Below, piece after piece: positions 20,870 to 34,700 of a stretch of DNA of 64,000 nt. The translations under genes were made by a program, and so were the position numbers. This DNA is from Hybos culiciformis. Taxonomy: Eukaryota; Arthropoda; Insecta; Diptera; Hybotidae. Within the stretch, counting starts at the first letter, position 1. The number at the start of each line of letters is the position of its first letter. The notes below the pieces were generated by a model. The model searched no databases. It worked only from the letters and a program-made list of their open reading frames with translations, and was not told where the DNA came from. The stretch spans positions 104,455,372 through 104,519,371 of the forward strand of contig OZ023274.1 of NCBI GenBank assembly GCA_964007475.1, given 5' to 3'.

Positions 20870-23800
20870 ATGGGAGTTCGTCATTTATACACCTTTATCC
20901 AGGAGCGACTACCAAATGGCTTAATTGATATTGATATTAGAAAAGAAATTGAAAATTTCAAAAGGTATGCTCCTTACCACCTATGTATACCTACGATCTA
21001 TATTAACTACATCAGATCAACCAGAACACTAATTTGTGTGACCAAGATAATTCTAGTTAAGGTTTCCAACAAATTTCGGCTAAACTGCAGTTTATGTGAA
21101 CCACTCAGAATCGGCTGAAACTTGGAGGAGAGGTAGAGGCGGTGCCCAAACCCAAAAAAAACAGTTCTTTAGGCAAAGGCCCCGTTTCGGAGATATGGCC
21201 CTCCAAAGTTTTCATACATTTTGTACGGGCCACTAGGCTAATTTTAGAAAGTTTGAAAAATTTCTTTGTTCATAATTTTATTTTTTGTTTTTTCTTCTAG
21301 AGAAAATAATAATGAGGCTCCAACAATTATTATTGATGCAACTTCAATTCATTCGTTTGTGTACACAAACGATAAAGAAAAATTATTAGGTAAGTAACAA
21401 AATTAATATTAAACTACCATGTTCGACTGTTCTTTATTTTATAAAAGTAAATTGAATTTAATTCTGTAATTTCTGTAATCTTTTCATATTTTCATTATAT
21501 TTACTTTTTCTTCAAATAATATGAATTGTATTATAAATAAATAAAAATTGCCATAATTAGCTTCTATAAGGCTTTTAGCGTTGGAGCATAAGTTTAATAT
21601 ACATATTTTGCATTATGTATACATAATATATACATATTGAAAATGAAATTTTGTATAATAAATGAACTTAATAATAAAAAAAAATATATATTTTAGGTGG
21701 ACGTTATAATCTTTACAATGAAAGATTAGAAAAATGCTTCGCAGATCTAACTAATCTTGGCGCAAAAATTTTATGTGTTGATGATGGACCTCTTGCTATT
21801 GATAAATTAGATGAGACAATAAAGCGACGGAATGAAAATTATGCAGATTCCGTCCGAATTTTGAGAGGTAGGTACAATATTTTTTGATTTAAGAGATATT
21901 TCTTGTGTTTGGTTGGAACCGTCTTTGATCCCCCTTTAAATATTAAATTTTTATTTTTGCAGATGTAGACAAACGTGTCTTAAATTTGGATGATCCGCAT
22001 CTTTCCAGAAGATATCATATTGGGAATTTGACACCATTTTTCATTAATTTGAGGGCCATTGCAAAGCAACATTTTGAAATGGTTTACTCACTCCGGGAGG
22101 GTGATCAAGATATTGTTTATTGGGCGAATGAAAGAAATGCTCTTGCAATAATAACTCATGATACAGATTTTTTGATATTTGAAGGTAATTGGAGAGTATG
22201 GAGCGCTAATGATTTTAATCACGAAAATTTAACAACAAAAGAGTTTAACAAATCTAGTTTAAGATCGTTTTTAGCTCTGTCAAGCAGGCAAATGATACTT
22301 TTATCTACAATAGCATCAAACGATTATGTGAAATATGAAATGGTTCAGGTAAAAAAATAGCACTTTTATATAATTTTAAAAGCTTTTCTCTTTTGATATT
22401 AGAATATAATATACAATATAAATGTATAGTTTGTTTTTAATTCGCTTTTGGTAAATGGTAATTGACTAGGAATTCAAATTCGCATAGCTTGGATAGCTTT
22501 GATAAGGCTCATATAAAAAAAAACTTGTATTAAATGTATTAAATAATCATGAATTAATTATTATTGCAGATAAAATAAGATAAAATTTTATTTCTTAACA
22601 TAGATATAAAAAGTTTTGCTTTTCTAATTTTATCTCACGGAGTGGTTAGACGAGAGTAAAAACTAGTCTTAAAGGTATACTTTATACCTAGTTTTTAGTC
22701 TCGTCTAACCCCCAAGTCAATAATATGAAATAAATAAGTGGCTATATTTTTTATATTTCTTTTATTCAATTTTTCATTTCCTTCCCTACTTTCTTCCATT
22801 TCTAATCCAATACATCATAATTTAAAATTTAAAAAGTCATTTAATTTCCTTTTCTTATGTAATTTTTCTTTTCTTGTTATATTTTTGATTAAGCAGCATT
22901 TTCATAACCGGGTTAATGCGAGACGACACAATAAGTTTGAGAGATTAGCAAGTATTGTAAGAGATGTCAATTCTTTGGCGCCTAATTTTAACGAAAAAGA
23001 CGTAGTTAAAATAATTGATATGATATTTAAACCAGAAGATCGTGAAATAGGACTAAAAACTTTTTGGGATAGCATAAGATTTTATTGTGATGTAAGTTCA
23101 AAATTTAATGTATGTAGGTATATAAAACATAATTACTCTTAGTTTATTAAGATTTAACGCAGACTCACAATTCCTGGGAGTACGAATAATTTTTTGTTTT
23201 CTTCTGTATTTATTTTTGTCCCCTTGAATGAATTCGTAATTGAGTCCATTCTAGCAAATCCGACTAACCAGGATAAGGCACTTAATACAACCGATCTCAC
23301 TTGGATCTAGCAAGCTGCCATAAATCAGCAAGGGGAGATGACAGGACTTTGAGTTCTCGTCAAAGATCCACAACGATGATAATATTTTTCAATGTCTAGA
23401 AAAACTCATAAATCTATCAGACCTTTAAACATTACATTTGCATTGATTAATAATATTGAAAACATCAACGATTCTTCATGAACTTTTTCGTTGCTGACAA
23501 TACAATATATTATTTTTATTTCAGGCGATGAACGAACCAGTATTTCCATCACCATATTTGGAAAAATTTTCTCAAAAAAAATACGTTTATTGCATTTTGG
23601 CGAACATACCATCTTTTTTCAATACATTTTATTTTGATTTTAAAAAAACTGATTTAAAACCTTATTATTTGTTAATCAGACCGATAGTCCAAAGACAAAT
23701 TGGAATTATTTTAAATGGTGTTGATAATCCAACAAGTATAACTAGAAAATTTTACGTAAAAACGAAGGACGAGGAAAGCTATTTTGGTACGGATGAAGTG

Positions 23801-24775
23801 CCGATTTTCCCCGATGGTGAGAAAAAATAGACGAATTTTTGTAAACAAAATAAAGTACACCCAAAATTATCCAATATTTTAAACTAAATAATGATCTGAC
23901 CTTCCAAATATGCTTCTATGTATCCGTACACACGAACACCAAAAAAACGTTTTCTTTTCTTCAATGCGATTTTGTAAATGCTTACAAAATCTTGGCTGTT
24001 ATTAAACCGTCGCAGTAAAATTATTTCTGTCCGCAACAAACCGAAAATTCATTTTGCTGTCGTTAAGTAAAAAAAAATTGAGTTGCATGTTCGAATGCAC
24101 CCAAACCGGTTTCAATGAAATGCATTGCTACAGAGACTACAGAATTAAAAAAACATGAGTGTGTGCTTGCGTTCCTAGGTATACTTAGGCTCATTTTTTA
24201 TAATTTTTTACTTAGTCGATGCTCCACCCATTGAGAAATTAGTATTCAAACCATTGGGAGAGGATGTAAAATTTGATAATATTAGAAAATGTTTATTGTG
24301 TTGGATGTTTTCGTTTGAAACCATAAATATTGAGGTTCTAAATAGAATTCCCAATGAATTGATGGTTCCCATGTTAATCATTGTATTTCTTCTAGAGGTA
24401 TAAAAGCTTACTGATATAAATCATAATAATAATTGTATTCAATGAATTACTTACACGTTATTAATTTTTTAGAACAATCAAATAGACATCGAAGAAGCCG
24501 ATTCGTTACTTTTATCTTGCATCCCGACTTATTTAACCAAAAAATTAGATTTAAATAGGGTTAGATATGTATCAAGTAATCGGAATGCACGATTGGCATT
24601 CTTATTTCAAAGATTGTACCAAGTTGTCGGCAGTTCAATTAAAATACTAGGCCTAAGTTGTTATAAATTTATCATTACTTTCGACGGATTGGTTTTCCAT
24701 CATTTACGTCGATACAAACATGAAATGGAGAGATTAAAAAGTGAATTTAACCATTTAAGAATTTATGATGCATAA
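20870..24775 (+). CDS. ast: Protein asteroid homologue (XPG-N / asteroid domain)
   Basis: Eight exons: 20870-20964, 21301-21389, 21697-21867, 21963-22348, 22897-23091, 23525-23816, 24216-24397, 24473-24775; 570 aa with all phases compatible. The N-terminus MGVRHLYTFIQERLP and IIIDATSIHSF is the XPG-N/PIN-like fold of asteroid proteins, and GDQDIVYWANERNALAIITHDTDF is the internal XPG-type acidic region. Drosophila asteroid acts in EGF receptor/Star signalling during eye development; the molecular activity is not established. Exon 5 starts after AAGCAG with a T-rich tract upstream that can also be read open, so that acceptor is the least certain. AATAAA is at 24848. Introns 1 and 4 contain a repeat fragment and a long hairpin. 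Confidence 0.9.
21080..21240. repeat. Copy of the UBE2F-intron repeat family in asteroid intron 1
   Basis: Words CACTCAGAATCGGCTGAAAC, TAGAGGCGGTGCCCAAAC, CCCCGTTTCGGAG and AAAGTTTTCATACATTTTGT match one half of the inverted-repeat element at 59964-60345, on the opposite strand in its second half. Truncated on the right. Confidence 0.6.
22644..22710. repeat. Near-perfect 23-bp stem hairpin in asteroid intron 4
   Basis: Arms 22644-22666 and 22688-22710 pair over 23 bp with a single mismatch (GGTTAGACGAGA against TCTCGTCTAACC, then TAAAAACTAG against CTAGTTTTTA), separated by 21 nt. The loop holds AGGTATACTT, which can pair on with TATACCT. The size fits a microRNA precursor, but the shape equally fits a palindromic MITE remnant. 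Confidence 0.6.
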
Positions 24776-26561
24776 CACACTAATTGAAATTTTTTTTTAA
24801 AGAAAATATATATTAAACAAATATACGTAATGTATATTATTAAACATAATAAATAAAAAAAGTTATAAAACATATTTACTAAGCAATCTCAACCGAAATG
24901 TGTCTTGTCTTGTGTATAAATGTTGTCATTGGAATGGAATTATCTATTTGTCAGAGAAGATTATCGATTTGAGAAATTGAAAAAAAATATTGGGAATCTA
25001 TGTCAACTGAACTGTGCCTGAGTCTGCGAAATATGATATTTTGAAAAGACAAGAAGATTGATTTATCGAATAGTAGTTGGAACTGAATGTCAATGCTTGA
25101 AGATAGGGGGAGTAAGAGAAGAGGTTTATTTTGGAACATGAGTGAGACTCAAATTGTCATGAACTAGCAGCAGTGGCTGATCCGGCAATTATCATGGAAA
25201 TGACCCTTCACACACGACTAACATTACCTATTATAGGATTATTTTTTTTATTGGTAGGTATTTGGTATTTTATTTTTATAATTTTCATAATAAAAATATT
25301 TTTTAATAAAAAACAATTAATATTTTAATACTTATAATAAACAAAAATAATTCTATGTACTACCTAGTAAATAGTTATTTTATGTTTTTGGGAAAAAATT
25401 GTAAATGACGGACGCAGTGTTGATCTTGTTTCGACCAAGAGCCTGTTCCAAAAGTTTCGGACTGCCACAAAATCACGACAAAACCACAGTCCTGAGACAA
25501 GTCCAAAATATAAATGGATTTTGTGAAGGAAATTACGTTATTAACTGAAAATATTTTTTATTCTATATATTTACATACATTGATAACAGTTTCATTGAGC
25601 AATAACTATTTTTCTTCTCATTTTCTTGGACTTTGATTTTGTTTATGTTTGGTTCCACAGTGCTAGCTGTCCGATTTTTTGGTCAAATCAAAAAAATTTA
25701 TTTTTGTTTAATTTTTTTAGCTGTGATTTTATCCAAACGATCCAAACATCAATCAATCAATTATCAATTTCAAAAATAAAACGGAACAGGAAAAGGAAAG
25801 CATTTAGCAGATACAGAATTACAGAACAGAATAACGGTGAAAACACAATTGTGCCGTCGCTGTCGCCCCAATTGTGTTTTCACAATAGACGAATAGAAGA
25901 ATGAAATACAAACAACAGAACAAAGGAAAAACAAAAAAAATTGTTAAAATTTATTATCAACCTTGCAACACTGTAAAAAAATTGAAAATAACGTTCCCAG
26001 TTCAATAAATTAAACTAATATTTTTCAAGAAATACTTGACATTTTTGATTGGAAACAAATTTTTAAATTAGTAAAAGAATTCAAACAATATTGGAGTGAA
26101 AATAAAACCCTAGATTTTGCCATTTCCCTAGAATTCTTTAGATTCCTTAAAACTCCTAAACTGCTAAAAAAATCTAGGGAAAAATTCCCTAAGTTGGCAT
26201 CATTGCTCCAAACCAAAACCAGTAAATTTCAGTCGACTAGTTATTGCCGTACGAACTCATGCGAGCTCTAAAAACAACCGCCAGGCGTAAAAAAATACCG
26301 ATCGGCGTTGATGTTTCGTTCCTGCGTTTAGTTTTTTTATTTGCATTTCTACACTAAAGATGTCGTTTTGGTATCCTTTAGTTAATTTTTATGACATTTT
26401 GTTTATTGTGGTGTTATGTTTTTTTGTTTAGAATTTAAAAATTCAATATTCAATTTCACAAATCAAAAACAATAATTTTTTAAATTAAAATTATAAATAA
26501 TTTTATATAAAATTTTAAAGTGATTTAAAAAAAAAAAAACAAAAAAACGCATAAATTTATT
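24776..26561. other. Intergenic, asteroid to UBE3D
   Basis: About 1.8 kb without a gene. It contains a perfect 15-bp hairpin at 25837-25883 and a small inverted pair CCCTAGATTTT (near 26108) / AAAATCTAGGG (near 26167). The UBE3D promoter should be in the last few hundred bases. Confidence 0.4.
25837..25883. repeat. Perfect 15-bp inverted repeat
   Basis: GTGAAAACACAATTG (25837-25851) and CAATTGTGTTTTCAC (25869-25883) enclose a GC-rich 17-nt loop (TGCCGTCGCTGTCGCCC). The loop stands out in this AT-rich region. Confidence 0.6.
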
Positions 26562-28667
26562 ATGGAAGCTTTAATTGAATATCGTTTAAATTTAAAATGC
26601 ATTAATTGTTATTTAAAATTTGACAAAAATATTATCAACAGCAGCAGCAATGAAAGATTAAAAATAATTTTAAAGGGGAATAAAATTATTGTTATTTATA
26701 ATTTTAATTTATATAAAATTAATATTTATAATAATTTTATGATATCAACAACAAAAAAAATAACAAATTTTCAAATTGAAAATAATTTTATTAGTTTTAG
26801 AATATTTTTGGAAAATATTTATAATAGCCAGGAGGAGGAGGAGGAGAATAGTTGTCACAATAATGAGGATATTCAAGGACGTCCACGCGCTTCTATTGAC
26901 TATGAAGTTGTTTGCAATGAGAATAAAATCTATCAAATAAAATGCGACAATGTCATACAAAAGAAAGAAATAATTCCATTAAAATGTGATAAAAATAATT
27001 TTGAAATAAATAAGTGAGTCTAAAACAGGATGTAATTTTTAGAATACCAGCTTGTTTATATAACTACACTGCTTTCTGTGATATAATATTGTAGGTAGTA
27101 GTAGGTACCCATATACAACTCTTAACATTTCGTGGCATAAAACCAAAACGTACTTTGTTGTCTATCATAAGTAGGTATATGAATGTATCTTACAATTGAT
27201 ATTTTATATATGAACTGAAATTCAATTATAATATATTGCTTAGAAAACTTTTCAATTCTTCGAAAAAAAGTGTTATAAAGGTATACTACCTATCTAAGAA
27301 CTAGGAATTATAGAGTGAGTTTTCTTATTTCGTAGACAATCATATTGTATGCACTTAGGTACTACTTACCTTTCCATATTTTGTCTTTCATGTTGTCACA
27401 AAATACCTAGAACAGAAGTGCTAAAATAATTTGCAGAAGTAAAAACTTTTTAAATACAAAATAAATTTATAAATTTTTGATTATTTTAATTTTATTGACA
27501 CGCAAGAAAATATTACATTAAAAATTATGATTAAGGTGAGTTAAAACGCGGCATTCAAATTTTCCACTCAACAAAATATTCAACCTAAATAATATCAATC
27601 TATCATCAGGCAGATATTTTTAAAATTGTTCCTACATGTATTTTATTATTGAAAAAAGTAAATGGTGACTTATGCTATGTTTAATATTTTCTTCAGAATT
27701 TATTTGAAATATTGCAAAGATTTTATTTTATTTTTTTAGCTCAATAAATGATTTTGGAGATACATTAAAAGACAAAATAATTCATGTAAATACAGCTGCT
27801 TTAACAAAATTAACAAATAATTTAAATAAGTATCAACAGAATTTATCATTCAATAATTTACCATTATTAGAACCAAATATACAATATTTATTAGTATGTA
27901 AAGTTTGTGAAAATGATTTAACAAAAGTTTTAAATTTTAAAAGAATCTTAGAATTACCAAATGGATCAATTGATTTATGTGATTTTTTTTGCCATCCTCA
28001 AGAGGGCATGGTTAAAAATTTAATTCAACCTAAAGATACAGATTTATTTTATAGTTTTAATTTTATTAAGCTAAATTTAAATAACTTCCAAAATTATAAA
28101 ACCAATAAATATTCAGAAATTTTTTGTAAAAAATGTTTAAATTTTTTAGGAAACATTGACGATAACAATAAGAATTCCATTAGGATTTGGAATGAAAATT
28201 TTTCAATTAAAAATTTAAACAAAAATGAAACTCTCTATTTAAATATGAATTTAATTGATTTAGCACAAAATTTTTTAATAAAAATTTTGTTAGATTTAAA
28301 ATTAATTACAAATACATTTCAATTTACAAAAATTTTATTTATTGGAAATTTTTCAAATTGTAAAAAAAAATTTTTATTTATCAATATTATAGAAAATAAT
28401 TTGAATATTTCAATTTATAAGAGAAAACAAATATTTTCAATTGAAGAAAATTTTGATTGTATTAAATTATTATTTAAAATTGAAGAAAATTCAGAAAATT
28501 CATTACTACATTATTGGTTAACAGATTTAAATATTCAAAACTTTCAAATTTCATTAAAAATGTTTGAATCTTTAGCAAATTTATTGATAGAAAATTCAAA
28601 ATTGTTACCACCAATGTACCGAAGTGTCAATAATTTCTTATTGACATTTTTAAAAGTTAAAATCTAG
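26562..28667 (+). CDS. UBE3D-type E3 ubiquitin ligase (HECT-like)
   Basis: Two exons, 26562-27013 and 27740-28667, joined in phase 2; 459 aa. The central part carries the UBE3D/DUF2351 features: LLVCKVCEND, LPNGSIDLCDFFCHP, DLFYSFNFIKLN, then IFCKKCLNFLGN followed by IRIWNENF. The first and last Cys pairs (CKVC, CKKC) are those conserved in this family, which binds the E2 UBE2C/UbcH10 and has HECT-like E3 activity in vertebrates. The protein is extremely rich in Asn, Ile, Lys and Phe, apparently driven by AT bias, and the N-terminal 150 residues are hard to align by eye. Family assignment rests on the Cys-containing core and the length (389 aa in human). It is head-to-tail with asteroid. Confidence 0.78.
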
Positions 28668-31600
28668 TCCAAAAGTAAAATTAAATAAATTGAAATTAAA
28701 ATGAATGTTTTGTTCCCAGTTTGTTATAGAACACAAAAATTTTATAGTATGATTCATTAAGCAAAATAGATTTAAATATTGTTAAATTCTTCTTTTTTTT
28801 TTTGTTAAAATAGAGTCATAAACAAAGTGTTTTTAAAATAAAGATTTCTCTATTTTATTGGAAAGAGAAACGAAACTAAGCTGAATAAACAAATTATTTT
28901 TTCTGAAACTTATATTAATACCTATTGATCTAAAAATAATGTAATTAAAAAATTTACCTAAATTTTTGATTAAAATAAAGTTAATATTTGCTTTCATAAA
29001 TAAGTATAATGTATTTGTAAACTTTTTTTTATTTTGAACATTTTTCATTATCATTTTGTATTCTTGTAATTTTTAATTATTACTTCTATTATTATTTTAT
29101 TTCTAACATTTATATTTTAAGATTTGATGAACATTCAATGAATTTAATTCTAATCTTAATATATTAAATTGATTATTAAGATATATGTGTCCCTTTTCAA
29201 GGAAAACTATTTGAGTAAATGTCTCCAAACTTCTAACATATATTACTAAGAGCCGCGCTTAGGTTTTAGTTTAGGTTTGGAACCGCCAGAAACCGCAAGA
29301 AACCACGAACTATTTGAGTAAACGTCTCCAAACTTCTAACATATATTATTAATGCGATTTCTACTTTTCTGTAATAAGACTTATAATAAAAATATTTTTA
29401 TAATGCTTATGTGCTTTGATTTTAGCGCTTTTGTCAAATAATAATGAGAAATGATAATTCTGATATACCAATAGCACATGGTCATCATAATTTTTATGTA
29501 ATTTTTTTTTTACTTAAATTAAGCAGTGTTTATTATTTTGTATACACATAATCTTCAACAAAAAATTATTTTCTATAAATGATTTATGATCTTAATTTAG
29601 TTGATTATTGAAAGTCAATGAAATGCTTAATATATGTATGCAATTGAATTTTTAATTTTTTTTTTTCATAACTTAATTTGATATCTAATGCATTTCATTT
29701 ATAATTCTACCTGTTTACATTCGTTTTAATATTATTGCATTATTTTTCAATTTCACCAAAAACAACAGACAAACGCTGTTAAAATAAACGATTATTGTCA
29801 AAGTAAAATAATTTTACTCTAGAAAAATGTAGAGACAAAGAAATTAAGAAAATTTTTTCAGAACAACGATAATTATTTACAATTTTGTTTTTACATTTGT
29901 CTTTTTACTTTTCTTAAAAATGTGAAACCGATACCATTGCCAAATCAAGGAATAATAATATGATAATGCTTTTAATTGTTATTGCTTGTTAAAAGATTTA
30001 TTGGTGAGTTTTTTTTAAATATATAATGTGATTATAATGTAGAGCATCTCATTTAGCTTCTTAGATTATATTATTATTATTAATTAATTACAATTAAATA
30101 TATAAATAAAAAAAAATACATATAAAAGCTGTTATTATATTGTAAATTTGTGTATTTCCCTAATTTGTTTTTCTTTATTTTATAATGTTTATGGAATTTA
30201 GGAATGATTTTAAAAGTAAAGAATTTAAAGATTTACATATACCTAAATTATAATTATTTTTAAAATATAACATATTGTAATGAATTTTCGAAATAAAATA
30301 ATTAAATGTTCTAATTAATATAAATTAAAATTTTTTTTTAACATTAGATTTATTCTAATTTTAGAGGGAATTAAAATATTATTTTGAAGATGCTTTGTGT
30401 CAATTTAATTTTAGTAGTATTTATTTAAATAATTATAATAATAATTAGTCAGTCAAGCAATTTAAAAAAAAAATCTATTTTAATGAAATATCTTAGCATT
30501 ATGTTCAATTCAACCTTTCAATTTCTTTACTGCTAAAATGTTTATCACAATTAAAACAATTTAATTAATGTTAAATTCTGAAGAGTTTGCTTTGTTTCGA
30601 AAATTCAAGAAAATAATCGTATGTATGTTTAACTTGTGCTCAATGTGATTTAATTCTGAAAAATATATATATTACAGATAATTAGAATTGTGAGTTATAT
30701 TTTTGTAAAGGTTTTTAAAGCACCAAAGGTTTTTAGGTGGTTGAGTGATTTAGATTTCAAATATTTACTAAATGGTGTATTTTCACTAATTTGTTTTAAA
30801 TTCTTATTTTTAACTAACAAATAGATAATATATGTATGTATATTTACAATACACATGATGTATTTTTAAAATATCATTCATTTTAATAATTTTGATTTTT
30901 TAATATTATGTGGAAGCATTATAAAATAATTTTTTATATGTATGTATGTACATTATGTATTTTAGCAAAGAATCATAACAGTAAATAATTACAACAAAAT
31001 AACAAATGTGTAAAAAAATATGTACATAATTTTCACATAAATTTTATGAAAAAAATTAAATAAATGGGAATTAAAAATAAATTATTTTATTTGTAATTTT
31101 TCGCTATGGGTTAGGTCCATAATAATATAAAAATATTTTTGAAATTTAGTATTTTAGTAATGTGGGTGGAAGTTACAGTTTTTAATTTTTCTCTAAGGAT
31201 AAGTTAAGATAATAGTTTTGTATCAAACTAAGCGGTATCTTATATTAATATACCATTAAGATATTAATATTACCTCCCTGGATAGTTTCTTAAAATTATA
31301 ACATCGTATTTAAATTTACACTAATAATTTCTTGAGCGTAGACAATAATAATTTATTGAAATAATTAAATATTTCTGAATGCATACTATTCAATTAACTT
31401 AAATTAAATAGACAAATAATCTCCAGGAGATTTATAATTTACAAATATAATATAACGTGTCTTAAATTAAAACTACAATATCCATGAAAACTTATTATTA
31501 AATGTATGTTAATCAACCATTTTAATTTTTTTTTTGATTTTAAATCTGTGTATTTTATAAAATATAATAATTCGCTTAATATATAAAATATATAAGTCAT

Positions 31601-31785
31601 ACGTATATAATTATAAATACATATTATATAATATATTTATATTATTCATATTTCCCTAAAATTGATTACATATTATATATTAATCAATATAAATTATTAT
31701 TATAATTATACACTATATAATAGGGGGTCACCAGAAACAGTAGAATACCCAATTGCAAATTTCGTTGATTGTGAGAATTTTTCTT
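28668..31785. other. Long AT-rich intergenic region, UBE3D to ORP
   Basis: About 3.1 kb with the 3' ends of two convergent genes. A 45-bp direct repeat occurs at 29206-29250 and 29308-29352. The rest is very AT-rich with short ATGTATGT and TA-rich runs. No gene seen. Confidence 0.45.
29206..29352. repeat. 45-bp direct repeat around a 57-bp spacer
   Basis: ACTATTTGAGTAAATGTCTC plus CAAACTTCTAACATATATTA is repeated with two or three changes about 102 bp downstream. The spacer contains its own short repeats (GAAACCGCAAGAAACCACG). Confidence 0.6.
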
Positions 31786-34700
31786 TTAAAAAATAGATAT
31801 ATCAGTTTCGTCATAATTTCTGTCCCAATAACCTCCAGTATATAACCAATCTTCTTGTCTCGTATAAGGGTTTGTACCATGGGCAAACCATCTAAATTAG
31901 AAGAAAAAAATTTAGCAATTGAAATTTTATTATTTTTAAATTGTATTGCATTAGTGAGTTCTAAATGTGATAATTTTCAATGTTATTTGTAATCAATTGG
32001 ACTCAAAGATAACGTTGCGATGTAAAAAATAAAAAAAAAATTACCTTGGTGCAGAATTGCTTTCTTCTTTTTTGCCTTTTTTAGATTTTTTTGCATCACG
32101 CTGTTTTTCTTCTAAACGAGTTTTTTCTGCAGCAGCTCCATCTGTATCACCATTTTCCAGCAATCTTATATCCGGTCTTAATCTTGAATCAGTTGGACAT
32201 AAAGTTTTAGGTGGTTTCATATTGGGTTGAATTTCATTCAAACTTAATGCAAATGAAGTAAATTGATAGAAGTCTGCTGAATTCGGTGGTCTTTCATCGG
32301 CTTCCCATAATTTTATTGATCCAGCTATATCAATAGAATAAGCAGAATCGCTTTTTTTTATTTCCCCTTCAGCTGTTGTATCAGATATAGACTCACACTA
32401 AATAAAAAACTCAAAATATATAAACTGTGTGTGTGCATGTATATCAAGAAAAATAAACTTTAAAGTTTAAACTATATTACCTCCTGAACGGATAAACTCC
32501 GAAATGAACTCATTTTAAAACTATTAAGTTTCGAAAACACCTTTTTTGGTGTATTTGCAGGTGATTCATTCGGACTCTTTGCATCTTTTCTGAATTTATG
32601 TAAATTCTCTTTGAGATATTCGTTATAAGCACTTATTTCAGCACATTTTAAAAATTCTGTCCATTTCCCATACAAAAACAACAATTTAACGTCTCTAAAA
32701 AAAATAAAAAAAATTAGGTAAACATCTGATGCAATCGTTAAGTATTTTTGGTCATGTCAAACCACTCAGCCCTTTTAAACATAATAATGCAGATAATATT
32801 AAGCCCAAGTAAAATATACATTAAAAGAATTAGAATTAGTTTTTGAATATTTTGAGAGATCAATTCTTGAGTTTTTTTTATTAAAAATGAGGGTGAAAAA
32901 TTAATGATAATTATTTTAATTTATATTATTATAATTAGCATATTGATTGAAAATATTTAATACTCTTTGTTTGTAATAAATCCTTCAACACGATGCAAAT
33001 CCTTTGAAGAACTTCCAGCTGCTTTAAAATTCAAAATAGCTTTATGACCAGTATTGTGATTAATCACTTCCATTGTTCCATATTGCTCCATCCACAACTT
33101 CCCCACTATTATGTTATGAACACAGCAATTGACATTTGTCCAAGTGTATGATTCTTTAATTCTAAAAGGATTCAATAAAAATATTATAAAAATAACTATA
33201 TAATAATAATCTATTTTTTATCACTTTGGGAACTCGATAGTTACAACTCCTTTTGGTTGAATTTCCACACTTTTCCCCCAAAATTTTAATTTCGGATGAA
33301 TGGAACCGTGAAATACAAAATTCGGCGAATCGGCATGGAATGCTGAAATAGGGGGATGATGTGAAACCTAAAATAAAATGTATTGTAAGTATTTTTGTAA
33401 TATTATAACCTATGGTTTTTTTATTTTTCTTAAAATCAAATAAAAAAATTTATAACAATTTACTACTAACTTGCTCACAAACAATTCTATATCCTGGTCT
33501 TTGAAGTTCGTACGTTTCACCCAATAAAGGATTAAATGGCTTTCCCAAACGATCCCAATTTGAAGCCAAAGCCGATACAGCAAAAGCTTTAAATTATATT
33601 TTATTAAAATTATTATTATGTATACCTCTGTTTATTAACTATATAAATACAATTAACTATATATTAACTACAATTGTATTATATAATATTTATATTTATA
33701 TATAATAATAATTTACCTGCTACGTATTTCATGCGGCTAAGTGGATCTGATTGTTCTGATGCTGTGTTTAAAAGTGGTGCATATTCCATATATTCACCTT
33801 AAATCGAAATGACAAACATTAATTTTTTTATCATTGAAATATTATAATGTAGAAAGTTTTTTACCTTAAACCTTAAATTTTTTTTTACCTAAAGTGTGAA
33901 TTATGGACTTGTGATTTTTTGTAATTTTTATTTGCTTTTTGCAGTAAGTTATTACAAAAATAGATGAGTTTAAAAATTAAATGGGATCATAAAAGATATA
34001 TGTATGAATTATGTATAATGTTTTTTTTTTGGCTTACTTTGAATTTTTTTTGTTTTCAATAATTATTTCAAAATCTATAATAATAATAAATATAAAAAAA
34101 ACTTACACATCCGTTGCAAAAAACTCAAGGGCTCATTCAAAACTACTGGCATTGTTATTTTGCTTAGTTCTTTACCAATACAGTTTTTTAATACTGACCA
34201 GATACTGACATTGTCTCTAGAAAACATAGCAACTGGAAGAAATTTTCTAAAAATATACAAAAACTAAATCAGTTAAAAAAAAATTGTACTATATGTAAAA
34301 AATGAATTTATTAATATAATTCGTTTTCATAATGTCAATTATATAAAAACTTATAATTGTTGCAAAATTATATTTATAAGCATCAACTTTTGAGCACTTT
34401 TGGGAGGTTAAAAAAACTTCTACTGATAATAAACAATTACAATAAAACCCTATTACTTAGTTTGACGAATTAGATTTAATTGTAATACATAGTTAGGAAA
34501 AAATAAATAATTATAATTTATTTGAGGTAGGTATATAAATAACATAATAAATAAATATTTCAAACGATATACCTAATACATTCAACTCAAAATAATAAGT
34601 ACCTAATTTAGCTGAACGATGCTAAATATATACAATGTAGGTTTATCATTAGAATACATACAAAATTTTTACAGATAAAATTTTTTGGAAGCTCATATTA

